Shown here piece by piece: positions 1 to 8,134 of a stretch of 64,000 bases of DNA. A program made the position numbers and the translations under genes. Source of the DNA: Enterococcaceae bacterium OF42-14pH9A. Its GTDB lineage: Bacteria; Bacillota; Bacilli; Lactobacillales; Enterococcaceae. A model generated the notes under the pieces. The model ran no database searches and had not been told where the DNA came from. It worked only from the letters and a program-made list of their open reading frames with translations. How positions within the stretch are numbered: the stretch's first letter is position 1; each line of letters begins with the position of its first letter. The stretch lies in NCBI GenBank assembly GCA_027692465.1, contig JAQEYU010000005.1:52766-116765 (forward strand), read 5' to 3'.

Positions 1-1016
1 TTTTTTTATCAATCGTGATCGAAGCGCTGCCCTTTGTGTTGTTGGGCTGCCTGATCTCAGGTGCATTACACGTATTTTTGACGCCGGAACGGGTGCGGCG
101 TTTCCTGCCGAAAAACCGCTTAGCTGCAGTCGTTGTCGGCTGCGTGATGGGTGTTTTCTTTCCCTCTTGTGAATGCGGAATCGTGCCAATCGTCAATCAA
201 TTTGTCAAAAAGGACGTCCCCCAGCATACGGCCTTTGCCTTCATGCTGACGGCGCCAATCGTCAATCCGATTGTGATCTTTTCCACCTACATAGCGTTTG
301 GCAATTCCTGGCACTTCGCCGCACTGCGGGTGGGTGGGGCGGTTCTGGTGGCAATGGTAGTGGGGATCTGGCTGGCTTATTTCAATACACAAGCCACCTT
401 GAAACATCCCAAAAACTCACCGGCACCATCAAAAGAATCAGCCTGCCTGTTGGGACCCGCCACTGTCGCCGCTCATGATTTCGACAGGCCCGCTGTGAGT
501 GCGACGACTTTTGCAGCAGACCCGGGCGCTGCTGCTGATCTGGCCAGTGCGGCAGACGGGACAGCTGTCGAGGAGCTTTGTGAGAATCGAAGCGGCAATG
601 TTGCGGTGAATTTTCGTCATTTCCAAAGCCAGCTGGGCCATCTGATGAAGCACAGTCTGGATGAATTTTTCGACACGGGCCGCTATTTGATGATCGGTGC
701 ACTGATTGCCTCTGCTATGCAGACTTATTTGCCGACTGCCGCACTTTTAACGCTGGGTTCTTCCAAGATTCTGGCGATTCTGGTGATGCTGGTCTTGGCT
801 TTGGTGATGTCGTTGTGTTCAGAAGCCGATGCTTTTATCGGTTCGTCACTTTTGAGCTTGTTCGGCACCGCACCGGTAGTGGCCTTTCTCGTTTTCGGTC
901 CGATGGTGGATATCAAGAATCTGTTGATGATGAATCGTTATTTCAACAGTAAATTTATTCTGAAGCTGGTAGGGATCATCATAATCTGTGTGACCGGCTA
1001 TGCATTGGTGGTGTGA
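1..1016 (+). CDS. YcgR-like permease (DUF318/UPF0718), 5' end outside the window
   Basis: Integral membrane permease of the DUF318 family; substrate unknown. The frame is open to the left edge, so the listed GTG at 15 is probably internal and the true start lies upstream. Hydrophobic helices include the first 20 residues seen, a segment around the PSCECG motif (typical of the family, in a VFFPSCECGIVP context) and C-terminal helices after a hydrophilic loop of about 80 residues. It overlaps the next gene by 4 bases, and that neighbour is a TIGR03943/YcgQ-like protein, so the two probably form one membrane complex as in the ycgRQ pairs of other Bacillota. Identification rests on the CEC motif and the pairing. 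Confidence 0.8.
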   Translation, partial: FLSIVIEALPFVLLGCLISGALHVFLTPERVRRFLPKNRLAAVVVGCVMGVFFPSCECGIVPIVNQFVKKDVPQHTAFAFMLTAPIVNPIVIFSTYIAFGNSWHFAALRVGGAVLVAMVVGIWLAYFNTQATLKHPKNSPAPSKESACLLGPATVAAHDFDRPAVSATTFAADPGAAADLASAADGTAVEELCENRSGNVAVNFRHFQSQLGHLMKHSLDEFFDTGRYLMIGALIASAMQTYLPTAALLTLGSSKILAILVMLVLALVMSLCSEADAFIGSSLLSLFGTAPVVAFLVFGPMVDIKNLLMMNRYFNSKFILKLVGIIIICVTGYALVV

Positions 1017-2017
1017 AAATGGCACGATTTCTGATTTTGGCAGGTTACGTGGAGCTGATGCTGTACCTGCAGGTGACCGGTAAGTTGGACCAGTTCATCA
1101 ATGTCCACTATCAATACCTGGCCACTCTGTCGACGGTTTTAGCATTGATTTTAACTTTGGTGCAACTGTACTTCTGGGTCAAAGAAGATCCGGGAAAAAG
1201 TGATGAAAAAACAGCTGAAGCAGCGTCAGGCGCCGAGGAGTTGGCGACAGCAGTTAAGGCAAACGACACTGCAGACGGTTTGGTTACGGCAGCAGCGGTC
1301 GAGACGGATAGACATGATCACAGCAACGAGAATAAAGAACATGAATACCATTATCATGAGCATGATCTGGAGGATGACCACGACCACGGGCTGCACAAAC
1401 GTTACCAGCGGGTGATCGCTTATGTGCTCTTGGCGCTGCCAATCATCGTCGGGACCTTCTTTCCCACTGTCTCTTTGAATACGACCATCGTTGAGGCCAA
1501 GGGATTCCAGTTCCCCTTGGCCAAAGAATCCGTGGGGGATCCCCAGATGGAGACGCAGTACCTGCAACCCAATACCAGCATCTATTTCAACAAAGAGGAC
1601 TACCAAAATCAGATGGCTAAACTGCAGAAAAAATATGGGGACGAAGGAACGTTGACAATCACCGATGAAAATTATCTGGAGGTTATGGAGCTGATCTACA
1701 ATTATCCCAGTGATTTTATCGGCCGCAAGATCGTCTATGAAGGCTTCGTTTTTCATGCAGAACAAGACGACGAGCAAGATGATTTCGTGTTTCGCTTCGG
1801 GATCATCCATTGTGTGGCAGACTCCGGGGTCTTCGGTCTGCGGGTCCATCTGCCTAATGGTGCTAAGGCCTTAGCCAACGATCAGTGGGTGCGGGTAGAA
1901 GGCGTGATCCAGTCGGATTTTTACAAACCTTTCAAGCGGACTTTGCCTCTGGTTCAGGCTGAAAAGGTGACGACGATCGCAGCGCCGGAAAATCAGTATG
2001 TTTATCGGTCATTTTAG
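1013..2017 (+). CDS. TIGR03943 (YcgQ-like) membrane protein with His-rich loop
   Basis: Partner of the DUF318 permease. Two N-terminal transmembrane helices (about residues 5-20 and 35-57) are followed by a loop of about 75 residues. The loop ends in a cluster rich in His, Asp and Glu (about residues 100-128), then comes a third helix (about 136-155) and a soluble C-terminal domain. The length of 334 residues fits the family. The His cluster suggests metal binding, which would agree with a metal-related role proposed for this pair, but that is inference. ATG at 1013 overlaps the previous stop, indicating translational coupling. Confidence 0.75.
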   Translation: MKMARFLILAGYVELMLYLQVTGKLDQFINVHYQYLATLSTVLALILTLVQLYFWVKEDPGKSDEKTAEAASGAEELATAVKANDTADGLVTAAAVETDRHDHSNENKEHEYHYHEHDLEDDHDHGLHKRYQRVIAYVLLALPIIVGTFFPTVSLNTTIVEAKGFQFPLAKESVGDPQMETQYLQPNTSIYFNKEDYQNQMAKLQKKYGDEGTLTITDENYLEVMELIYNYPSDFIGRKIVYEGFVFHAEQDDEQDDFVFRFGIIHCVADSGVFGLRVHLPNGAKALANDQWVRVEGVIQSDFYKPFKRTLPLVQAEKVTTIAAPENQYVYRSF

Positions 2018-2145
2018 CCGGTTCTTTCTGAGAATTTCGGAAAATTATGTTATACTGTTAAAAGCTGATTTTTGGGAAAATCAAAAACTTTCTCTGAGAA
2101 GAGTACGGTTGATTTTCACCTTATGAAAGAACAGGAGCCGACAAA

Positions 2146-3366
2146 ATGAACTTTTTACCAGTGATTTTGGGTACCGACGTCAACGCATACGGCATTGCCC
2201 GTTCCGTCCACATGGCCTATGGTGTCAAGAGCCTTTGTGTGGGTCAGGGCAAGCTGTTGATGACCAATCATTCCAAAATCTTGAAGATCCAAGTGGTGGC
2301 AGGCTTGACCGATCCGGACAAGTTTGCCGATGCGCTGATCGAGGTTGCCAATGAACAACTGAAAAACTACGACAAGCTGATCTTGTTTGCTGCAAGTGAC
2401 GGGTATGCTGAGCTGGCCATTAACAATCAGGAACGGCTGAAAGACTATTATGCACTGCCCTTTGTTCAGCAGGATCTCCTGCAGCAGCTGATCTTGAAGG
2501 AAAACTTTTATGATCTGGCCGAAGCGGTGGGGCTGGACCATCCGGCGACTGTCAAAGTCAACGGTACCGACTATCAAAACGTCAGTTGTCCTTTCGGCTT
2601 TCCAATGGCTGTCAAGCCCAGCAACAGTGTGAAATATGCTGAAGTGGATTTCGACGGCAAGAAGAAGGCGTATATCGTTAAAGATGAAGCCGAGTTGAAA
2701 GCAGTGCTGGCGGCAGTTTACAGTTCCGAATACCAGGAGACGATGCTGATCCAGGACTTTATTCCCGGGGCCGATTCCAATATGCGAGTCTTGAACGCCT
2801 ACGTAGGAAAAGACGGCAAAGTCCAACTGATGTGTTTGGGACATCCTTATCTTGAAGATGTGACACCAATCCTGGTGGGCAATTATGTCGCAATCAAATC
2901 CATCGCCAATATGGAAATCTACCAAAAGTACCAGGATTTTTTGGAAAAGATCGGCTACCACGGGTTTGCTAACTTCGATATGAAATACGATCCCCGCGAT
3001 GGCAAGTTTAAAATCTTCGAGATCAATCTGCGTCCGGGCCGTTCCAGCTTTTATACAACACTGGCCGGCTGCAACCTGATGCAGGCTGCGATTGAAGACT
3101 TGGTCTTCGATCGGCAAGCGGTGCAAACCGTTTATGGAGACAAGGAGTATCTGTGGCTGGGCGTACCGGAGGCTGTCGTTACGACTTACACCGAGGATCC
3201 GGTTTTGCGGGCTGAAGCGGAGAAATTGATCACAGAAGGCGATTACGGCTTCACGTTGATCTATGATGAAGACAAGTCGCTGCTTAGAAATCAAGCAGTC
3301 AAAAAATATTATGCCGGTTATCCGGAACGTTACCAGAAATGGTTTGAAAAAAAGGGAGATGCTTAA
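2146..3366 (+). CDS. ATP-grasp carboxylate-amine ligase, D-aspartate ligase-like
   Basis: ATP-grasp enzyme of 406 residues that probably activates a D-amino acid (D-Asp in the Asl family) and joins it to the lysine side chain of a peptidoglycan precursor in the cytoplasm. Visible ATP-grasp features are the lysine-containing strand FPMAVKPSNS (about 147-156), the LIQDFIPG segment (about 203-210) and the metal/phosphate site EINLRPGRSS (about 293-302). The start follows an AGGAG site. It lies 3 bases upstream of a FemX/MurM-like gene, which supports a role in cross-bridge synthesis. The D-Asp specificity is inferred from family resemblance; another carboxylate substrate is possible. Confidence 0.7.
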   Translation: MNFLPVILGTDVNAYGIARSVHMAYGVKSLCVGQGKLLMTNHSKILKIQVVAGLTDPDKFADALIEVANEQLKNYDKLILFAASDGYAELAINNQERLKDYYALPFVQQDLLQQLILKENFYDLAEAVGLDHPATVKVNGTDYQNVSCPFGFPMAVKPSNSVKYAEVDFDGKKKAYIVKDEAELKAVLAAVYSSEYQETMLIQDFIPGADSNMRVLNAYVGKDGKVQLMCLGHPYLEDVTPILVGNYVAIKSIANMEIYQKYQDFLEKIGYHGFANFDMKYDPRDGKFKIFEINLRPGRSSFYTTLAGCNLMQAAIEDLVFDRQAVQTVYGDKEYLWLGVPEAVVTTYTEDPVLRAEAEKLITEGDYGFTLIYDEDKSLLRNQAVKKYYAGYPERYQKWFEKKGDA

Positions 3367-3369
3367 TCG

Positions 3370-4374
3370 ATGCCAATGGTGGATGTACATGACGAAGCCG
3401 CTATGACACGCTACACTGAATTCGTCAGAAACAGTCCCTATGCCCAGGCTTGTCAAGATCCTGCCTGGAGCCAAGTGAAAAACAATTGGCAGCCGTTTTA
3501 TTTCTTTCTGGAAGAAGACGGAGCTATTTGCGCTGCCATGTCAGTTTTGACCATCACTGCAGCTAAAGGGAAGAAGCTGGCCTATGCCAATCGAGGCCCT
3601 ATCTGTGATCCGCGGGATGTGCAGCTGGTGAAAAAGATGTTTGATGAGGCGGAGAGCTATCTGCAAGAAGTCCAAGACATCTTTTTGCTGCGCTGCGATC
3701 CGGAAGTGCTGTATGATCCGCAGTTGCAGGAGGCTTATGAAGCAGCCGGTTTTCTAGTACGTAATTCGGAAAAAGCGCCGCATGCCACCATCCAACCGCG
3801 GATGAACATGCGTCTAGATACGGCCGGCAAGTCAGAGGACGAGCTTTTGGCGAGCTTTCATTCCAAGACCCGCTACAACATCCGTCTGGCGGCCAGAAAA
3901 GGGGTAGAAGTCAGTTGGTCTCGCAGCGATGAAGCAGTGAAAGCTTTTTATGACACTCATGAAGTGATGAGTAAACGTCAGGGGATTACCCACCGACCGT
4001 TGGAATACTTTCAACGGGTGATGGCCGCTTTCGGAGAGAATGCCCGTATCTATCTGGCAACGTATGAAGGTGAAGTTCTGTCCGGTGCACTGTGCCTCAG
4101 CTACGGCACTTGTACCTGGTACATGTACGGCGGCTCGACCAACAGTCACCGTAATCTGATGCCCAACTATCTGATGCAGTGGGAAATGATTAAATGGGGC
4201 TTAGAACGCGGGACTCGCTGGTATGACTTTGGCGGCATCTTCGAAATCGATGAGACGGACGGCCTTTACAAGTTCAAACGCGGCTTTGTCGGCGAAGACA
4301 ACGTTACTGCGTATATCGGTGAATTGGATCGGGTTTATGATGAAGCAGCTTATCAAGAGTATTTACACAAATAA
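3370..4374 (+). CDS. FemX/MurM-like peptidoglycan bridge aminoacyltransferase
   Basis: FemABX-family transferase (334 residues) with two GNAT-like folds, which adds an amino acid to the stem or bridge of lipid II from aminoacyl-tRNA. Family hallmarks visible are the KTRYNIRLAARKGVEV segment (about 163-178), GALCLSYGTCTWYMYGGS (about 239-256) and the C-terminal DFGGIFEIDETDGLYKFKRGF stretch (about 284-304). It is shorter than FemA/MurM because the long coiled-coil arm appears absent, as in FemX-type proteins. It follows the ATP-grasp gene with no promoter between them, so the two form an operon for one cross-bridge. Confidence 0.82.
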   Translation: MPMVDVHDEAAMTRYTEFVRNSPYAQACQDPAWSQVKNNWQPFYFFLEEDGAICAAMSVLTITAAKGKKLAYANRGPICDPRDVQLVKKMFDEAESYLQEVQDIFLLRCDPEVLYDPQLQEAYEAAGFLVRNSEKAPHATIQPRMNMRLDTAGKSEDELLASFHSKTRYNIRLAARKGVEVSWSRSDEAVKAFYDTHEVMSKRQGITHRPLEYFQRVMAAFGENARIYLATYEGEVLSGALCLSYGTCTWYMYGGSTNSHRNLMPNYLMQWEMIKWGLERGTRWYDFGGIFEIDETDGLYKFKRGFVGEDNVTAYIGELDRVYDEAAYQEYLHK

Positions 4375-4540
4375 TCGATTGTGAGGGAGTTTTTCGTAAC
4401 AGTTGGAGGTCGGGCATGATCTGTCAGGAGAAACCACGGTCTTCTATGTATGCCGAATGCCCCAATCATTTATTTGTAGTTTGTAGTGGGATGAAGTACA
4501 ATTAACATAGGAAAAACTCATAACTGAATTCTTGAAAGAT

Positions 4541-4564
4541 CGCGGTTTGACCGCATTTTTCACC
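4541..4564 (+). terminator. Small hairpin with T-run upstream of ireB
   Basis: GCGGT and ACCGC separated by 3 bases, followed by ATTTTT. It lies about 25 bases before the ireB start, so it could end transcription from the femX operon or act as a weak attenuator. Confidence 0.4.
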
Positions 4565-4589
4565 AAAATAATCAAAAGAGGTGTAAAGC

Positions 4590-4856
4590 ATGGGCTATAC
4601 AGATGAAACAGTACGTTTTGATTTTGACGACAGCCGCAAAAAAGAGATCAGCGAAACTTTGGCGATCGTCTACAAAGCCTTGGAAGAAAAAGGCTACAAT
4701 CCCATCAATCAGATCGTCGGGTACCTGCTTTCCGGAGACCCGGCTTATATCCCTCGCTACCGTGATGCCCGCAACCTGATCCGCCGCCACGAAAGAGATG
4801 AGATCATGGAAGTATTGATCCGCTACTATCTTGGCAACCACGGGATCAGCCTGTAA
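4590..4856 (+). CDS. ireB: IreB family regulatory protein (DUF965/UPF0297)
   Basis: Small cytoplasmic protein of 88 residues. In Enterococcus faecalis IreB is a phosphorylation target of the Ser/Thr kinase IreK and a negative regulator of cephalosporin resistance. The whole sequence is conserved-looking: DETVRFDF near the N-terminus, [30 protein letters not shown] in the middle and [17 protein letters not shown] near the end. The N-terminal Thr region (TDETVRF) matches the known phosphosite area. Its stop overlaps the ruvX start (TAATG). The ireB-ruvX-DUF1292 order is the conserved one in Bacillota. Confidence 0.93.
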   Translation: MGYTDETVRFDFDDSRKKEISETLAIVYKALEEKGYNPINQIVGYLLSGDPAYIPRYRDARNLIRRHERDEIMEVLIRYYLGNHGISL

Positions 4857-5290
4857 TGCGGATCATGGGTCTGGACGTCGGCTCCCGTACCGTGGGAGTG
4901 GCGGTCAGTGATCTGATGGGCTGGACTGCCCAAGGGGTCGAAATCATACGGATCAATGAAGACGAGGGCGAGTTCGGCTTTGCCCGCTTGAGTGAGCTGG
5001 TAAAAGAATACGAGGTCGAAAAATTCGTTGTCGGCCTGCCCAAAAATATGAACAATACTATCGGACCACGGGCAGAAGCTTCAATGGCTTATGGCGAAAA
5101 AATTGCGGAACTGTTCGGTTTGCCGGTGGAATATCAGGACGAGCGCCTGACTACTGTCCAGGCCGAGCGCATGTTGGTAGAACAAGCCAACACTTCTCGG
5201 GCCAAACGTAAAAAAGTCATCGACAAAGTCGCCGCAGTCATGATCCTGCAGAATTATTTGGACCGAATCAGCGGCGGATTTTTATCATGA
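4856..5290 (+). CDS. ruvX: Putative Holliday junction resolvase / pre-16S rRNA nuclease (YqgF/RuvX)
   Basis: RNase H-fold nuclease of 144 residues, normally implicated in 5' maturation of 16S rRNA and possibly in resolution of recombination intermediates. The N-terminal [16 protein letters not shown] carries the first catalytic Asp. [16 protein letters not shown] (about 59-74) and the [15 protein letters not shown] motif (about 96-110) carry the remaining conserved residues. ATG at 4856 overlaps the ireB stop. Length is typical. Confidence 0.93.
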   Translation: MRIMGLDVGSRTVGVAVSDLMGWTAQGVEIIRINEDEGEFGFARLSELVKEYEVEKFVVGLPKNMNNTIGPRAEASMAYGEKIAELFGLPVEYQDERLTTVQAERMLVEQANTSRAKRKKVIDKVAAVMILQNYLDRISGGFLS

Positions 5291-5421
5291 CCTTGTGAAT
5301 CGAAGCGAAATTCAGAGCAAGCGTGTTTGCGAATTCACTCTTCATGGATTCAGCAGTTCCGGTTCACGTTTATTTCACAATCAACGAGTATAATCAAAGT
5401 GAATTTGAGATGTGCATTGCG

Positions 5422-5482
5422 GGTGTTTTCGACAGAGCCTCTGTTGGAGCAAGTCCGCAGAACGCGTGTCGAAACACTTAAA
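5422..5482 (+). promoter_or_regulatory. Inverted repeat in the DUF1292 leader
   Basis: GTGTTTTCGACA pairs with TGTCGAAACAC across about 33 bases, just before the AAAAGGAG ribosome binding site of the DUF1292 gene. It may be an RNA stem in the leader. No T-run follows it, so it does not look like a terminator. Confidence 0.35.
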
Positions 5483-5496
5483 AAGGAGAATCTATC

Positions 5497-5817
5497 ATGG
5501 CAGAACACAATCATCACGACCATAATCACGATCATGACCACGAAGGACATGAACATATCACTTTGGTGGACGACCAAGGCAATGAAACACTGTACGAAAT
5601 TCTTTTGACTGTCGACGGTCAGGAAGAATTCGGTAAAAACTATGTCTTGTTGTATCCAGCCGGTGTTCCTGAAGAAGAAGATGTGGAATTGCAAGCCTAC
5701 GCTTACTTGGAAAACGAAGAAGGTACAGAAGGCGAACTGCAACAGATCGAAACCGAAGCTGAATGGGATATGATCGAAGAAGTCTTTAATACGTTCATGG
5801 CTGAAGAAGAAGAATAA
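5497..5817 (+). CDS. DUF1292 protein (YrzB-like) with His-rich N-terminus; integration target
   Basis: Conserved small acidic protein of 106 residues, function unknown, always near ruvX in this group. The DUF1292 core is [18 protein letters not shown] onwards. Residues 4-21 are a run of His, Asp and Glu that could bind metal. The final residues (FMAEEEE) lie inside the left attachment repeat of the integrated element: the last 24 bases are supplied by, or shared with, the element. The right copy of the repeat would encode FMAEEE plus stop, so the gene stays intact after insertion. Confidence 0.88.
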   Translation: MAEHNHHDHNHDHDHEGHEHITLVDDQGNETLYEILLTVDGQEEFGKNYVLLYPAGVPEEEDVELQAYAYLENEEGTEGELQQIETEAEWDMIEEVFNTFMAEEEE

Positions 5818-5820
5818 GCT
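5794..5820 (+). repeat. Left attachment repeat (attL)
   Basis: 27 bases starting TTCATGGCTGAAG and ending AATAAGCT; the DUF1292 stop codon lies inside. It matches 20040-20063 except for one extra GAA triplet. It marks the left junction of the integrated element. Confidence 0.8.
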
Positions 5821-5828
5821 TTAAATGC

Positions 5829-5867
5829 TAGCTGAACCCTTGGTAGATAAGGGTTCAGCTTTTTTGT
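5829..5867 (+). terminator. Strong intrinsic terminator just inside attL
   Basis: AGCTGAACCCTT pairs perfectly with AAGGGTTCAGCT over a 7-base loop, followed by TTTTTT. It ends transcription of the DUF1292 gene. It lies inside the element, which therefore supplies a replacement for the chromosomal terminator now displaced to 20075. Confidence 0.85.
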
Positions 5868-5875
5868 GTTTTGGT

Positions 5876-5896
5876 TTGAATACGAGATTGAATACG
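5876..5896 (+). repeat. Left pair of TTGAATACG integrase-site repeats
   Basis: Two copies of TTGAATACG (5876-5884 and 5888-5896) spaced by 3 bases. The same pair with the same spacing occurs at the right end (19916-19936). Position and symmetry suggest arm-type binding sites for the integrase, comparable to the short direct repeats near Tn916 ends. Confidence 0.6.
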
Positions 5897-5901
5897 TTCC
5901 G

Positions 5902-7047
5902 CTAGAAATTTAGGTGCTCTGCAAGCTTTTCAACGGTTTTTTCTTTGGTTTCTTTAGTTAGATGAGCATAAGTATCCATTGTTAATTTGATTGATGAGTG
6001 TCTAAGGCGTTCTTGAACTTCCTTCATGGAGACTCCTGACTCTAACAGCATACTAGCATGAGTGTGTCTCGTTACATGGTTACCTAGAAATGGAATACCA
6101 GAATTCTTACAGATTGTGATCATACGAGAATAAATAGCGTGTTTAGTAATGATTTCCTTGTAGATTCCACAAAAAATCATTGCTGGATCAGTAATACCAA
6201 GGGTTAACATATATCTTTTTTGATCGATTTGCCATTTCTTTAGCCAATTAATGGTTTTATTGTCTAAAGATAGAGAACCATAGCTATTTCTCGTTTTTGG
6301 ACTTGAAATTTTGTACCCATATTTTGTTTGGCTTAAAGTTTTGTTTATAGTGACGGTGTTTGAATCAAAGTCAATATCTGACCAGTTCAAAGCTAAAGCC
6401 TCACTAATTCGACAACCACTAAAAAACAGAAAGCGAAGCAGCGTTTTATCGTAATCTGCTCTATAGGTACTTCTTTTTGATTCCAAGTATTGGAAGAGAA
6501 TTTCTAGCTGATTCCGTGAATAAATTTTGACAGTATCTTTCTTTTTTTCAACATTTCTATTGGGCATGATTACAAGTTCACAGGGGTTTTTAGTAATTAG
6601 CCCCAAAGTCATTGCGTATTTGAAAATACGGCTTACAGTAGAATGTAGGACTTTATATTGATCCGTCATTTTCGCCCATTGATTCAATATTTTCTGAACG
6701 TGTTTTACAGTGATTTCTTTGATCCTGAATTTACCATATTTTGGAAGAATCCATTTATTGAACTTGATCTCAATTTTTAATTGAGTAACTTCCTTTACAG
6801 TGGTTTTATAGCTTTCATACCAAAGTTCATAGATTTCTTGAAAAGTCTCGTTCGTATCTTGTTTAAGTCCGTTCTCTTCAAAGTCTACAAGTAGTCTATT
6901 AAGTTCGATTTGAGCTTCTTTTTTTGTTTTAAAATTTCTACGTGTAGTACGGACTTCTTTACCAGTTAATGGATTGATTCCAAGGTAAGTTTGAAACAAC
7001 CATGCTTTGGTTCCGTCTTTCTTTTCATATTGTTTAATTGTTGCCAT
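5902..7047 (-). CDS. int: Tyrosine recombinase / integrase (Tn916/phage type)
   Basis: Site-specific recombinase of 381 residues that integrates and excises the element. The N-terminus has an arm-binding domain (KAWLFQTYLGINPLTGKEVR), followed by a SAM-like core-binding domain (about 65-165) and the catalytic domain. Catalytic residues visible are Arg in FSGCRISEAL (about 210), His324 and Arg327 (HVTRH), His350 (RLRHSS) and the nucleophile Tyr360 (MDTYAHLT). It sits at the left end and is transcribed outward toward attL, as is usual for such elements. Confidence 0.95.
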   Translation of the reverse strand: MATIKQYEKKDGTKAWLFQTYLGINPLTGKEVRTTRRNFKTKKEAQIELNRLLVDFEENGLKQDTNETFQEIYELWYESYKTTVKEVTQLKIEIKFNKWILPKYGKFRIKEITVKHVQKILNQWAKMTDQYKVLHSTVSRIFKYAMTLGLITKNPCELVIMPNRNVEKKKDTVKIYSRNQLEILFQYLESKRSTYRADYDKTLLRFLFFSGCRISEALALNWSDIDFDSNTVTINKTLSQTKYGYKISSPKTRNSYGSLSLDNKTINWLKKWQIDQKRYMLTLGITDPAMIFCGIYKEIITKHAIYSRMITICKNSGIPFLGNHVTRHTHASMLLESGVSMKEVQERLRHSSIKLTMDTYAHLTKETKEKTVEKLAEHLNF

Positions 7048-7064
7048 TATTTTTTCTCCTATCT

Positions 7065-7094
7065 GTTGCGTGGCGTGCTTTTGATAGGAAAAAT
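7065..7094 (+). repeat. GTTGCGTGGCGTGC repeat, copy 1
   Basis: A 30-base motif starting GTTGCGTGGCGTGC, then TTTTGATAGG and AAAAAT, lies between int and the repressor. Copy 2 is at 8422-8451 (one mismatch) and an inverted 23-base copy is at 19893-19915 beside the right integrase sites. Probably an accessory recombination (Xis/Int) site. Confidence 0.55.
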
Positions 7095-7097
7095 AAG

Positions 7098-7754
7098 CTA
7101 ATCTTTCTTGTTTATGTCTCTATACAAGATAAAGTCATCCTGATTTTTTTGATATAAATCATATAGCATAATTGCTGTTGAGTGAATTTGGGAATCAATG
7201 GACCGGTTACCTTTTTTATAAAGAGGGTCCATTTGATGAATCACTGCTAGGCACATTATTTCAAAATCATTTATTTTTAAGTTAGCAAATCTGTCTTGTA
7301 TTCTTTCAGGAGTTAGATCAAATGTTACTTGTTCAAATTGGTTGTTTTTCTTTGAATGTACCAGCATAGAATAGATTTCTTCGGCAGCTGCTAATATCTT
7401 TGTATCTTCTTCATATGTGACCTTTTCGATCATGAGTTCATCTAGCAAAGCTTCCCGATAATTATTTAGAGTTGTTTCCCCATACTCGTTTAATATCTTT
7501 GTTTCAATTTCGCTCGTAAGTTGAGAGACATAACTTGCGAAATCTCCATATTTTATCCACTCAACTGTCGTACTACCTAAAAGAGCAATTTTTTCCAATC
7601 TCTGTTTATTTGGAAGATTTCTCCCTTTTTCCCAATCATTAACCGAACTGGTGCTTTTTGAGTCTAGAATTCTAGCAAATTCATTCATTGAATAATGATG
7701 TTTCATTCGTATCTCTTTAATTCTTTTTCCAGATTCAAATAAGTTAACTTTCAT
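7098..7754 (-). CDS. XRE-family element repressor (cI-like)
   Basis: Cytoplasmic DNA-binding protein of 218 residues. An N-terminal helix-turn-helix (about residues 8-60: GKRIKEIRMKHHYSMNEFARIL ... NDWEKGRNLPNKQRLEKIALL) is followed by a helical C-terminal part of unknown fold. It is divergent from the small HTH gene at 7896 and shares a control region with three copies of a TGCG-N10-CGCA-type operator. This is the arrangement of a lysogeny-type repressor keeping the element quiescent. No Ser/Lys autopeptidase motif is obvious, so derepression is probably not by RecA-style self-cleavage. Confidence 0.75.
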   Translation of the reverse strand: MKVNLFESGKRIKEIRMKHHYSMNEFARILDSKSTSSVNDWEKGRNLPNKQRLEKIALLGSTTVEWIKYGDFASYVSQLTSEIETKILNEYGETTLNNYREALLDELMIEKVTYEEDTKILAAAEEIYSMLVHSKKNNQFEQVTFDLTPERIQDRFANLKINDFEIMCLAVIHQMDPLYKKGNRSIDSQIHSTAIMLYDLYQKNQDDFILYRDINKKD

Positions 7755-7788
7755 ATCACCCCTCCTTGATAATACTATAGCATGAAAG

Positions 7789-7809
7789 TGCGGAAAAAAA
7801 TACGTAAAT
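7789..7809. promoter_or_regulatory. Operator copy 1 of the control region
   Basis: Starts TGCGGAAAAA and ends TACGTAAAT. It is a degenerate version of copies 2 and 3, with half-sites TGCG and CGTA. It sits between the repressor start and the rightward promoter. Confidence 0.6.
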
Positions 7810-7811
7810 GG

Positions 7812-7839
7812 TTGTTTTATAATTTTTTTGTGCTATAAT
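7812..7839 (+). promoter_or_regulatory. Rightward promoter of the element
   Basis: TTGTTT, a 16-base spacer and TATAAT. Operator copies flank it at 7789 and 7855, so a bound repressor would block initiation of the activator/excisionase/replication operon. Confidence 0.6.
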
Positions 7840-7854
7840 CTGGTTATATTGATT

Positions 7855-7875
7855 TGCGGAAAAATATACGCAAAT
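7855..7875. promoter_or_regulatory. Operator copy 2 of the control region
   Basis: TGCGGAAAAA then TATACGCAAAT. The outer TGCG and CGCA are inverted half-sites 10 bases apart. It lies downstream of the -10 box and is identical to the 8097 copy. Confidence 0.65.
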
Positions 7876-7895
7876 ATAAAAAGGGGGTTAGATTG

Positions 7896-8132
7896 ATGAA
7901 TGCAAAAAGGTATAGACTTTTCGCAGGGTACACTCAAGAAGAGATGTCGCAAGCATTATCAATTTCTTTAAGTGCTTATAAAGAAAAGGAAAATGGGCGA
8001 ACAGAGTTCAAACAGTCTGAAATGATGAAGTTTTTTGTAGTGGTGAAACAGGCTATTCCAGATCTGAAAATTGAATCTATTTTTTTTAATGGCGATTGCG
8101 GAAAAATATACGCAAATGGTGAGGAGGGGTAG
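7896..8132 (+). CDS. Small XRE-type HTH regulator (Cro/activator-like)
   Basis: DNA-binding protein of 78 residues, starting at ATG 7896 after an AAGGGGG ribosome site; the longer frame to 7854 would cross operator copy 2. A helix-turn-helix spans about residues 5-58 (RLFAGYTQEEMSQALSISLSAYKEKENG). It is the first gene of the rightward operon, divergent from the repressor, and so probably has a Cro- or activator-like role. A third operator copy overlaps its 3' end. Confidence 0.75.
   Translation: MNAKRYRLFAGYTQEEMSQALSISLSAYKEKENGRTEFKQSEMMKFFVVVKQAIPDLKIESIFFNGDCGKIYANGEEG
8097..8117. promoter_or_regulatory. Operator copy 3, inside the end of the HTH gene
   Basis: Identical to the 7855 copy (TGCG-N10-CGCA core) but about 240 bases downstream, inside the coding end of the small HTH gene. 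It may allow looping or roadblock repression. Confidence 0.6.
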
Positions 8133-8134
8133 AA

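Noticed and set aside
2155..3474. Long antisense frame of 439 codons opposite the ATP-grasp gene
   Set aside because: No ribosome site, implausible composition, and the plus-strand gene is a clear family member. It is a shadow frame in GC-rich DNA.
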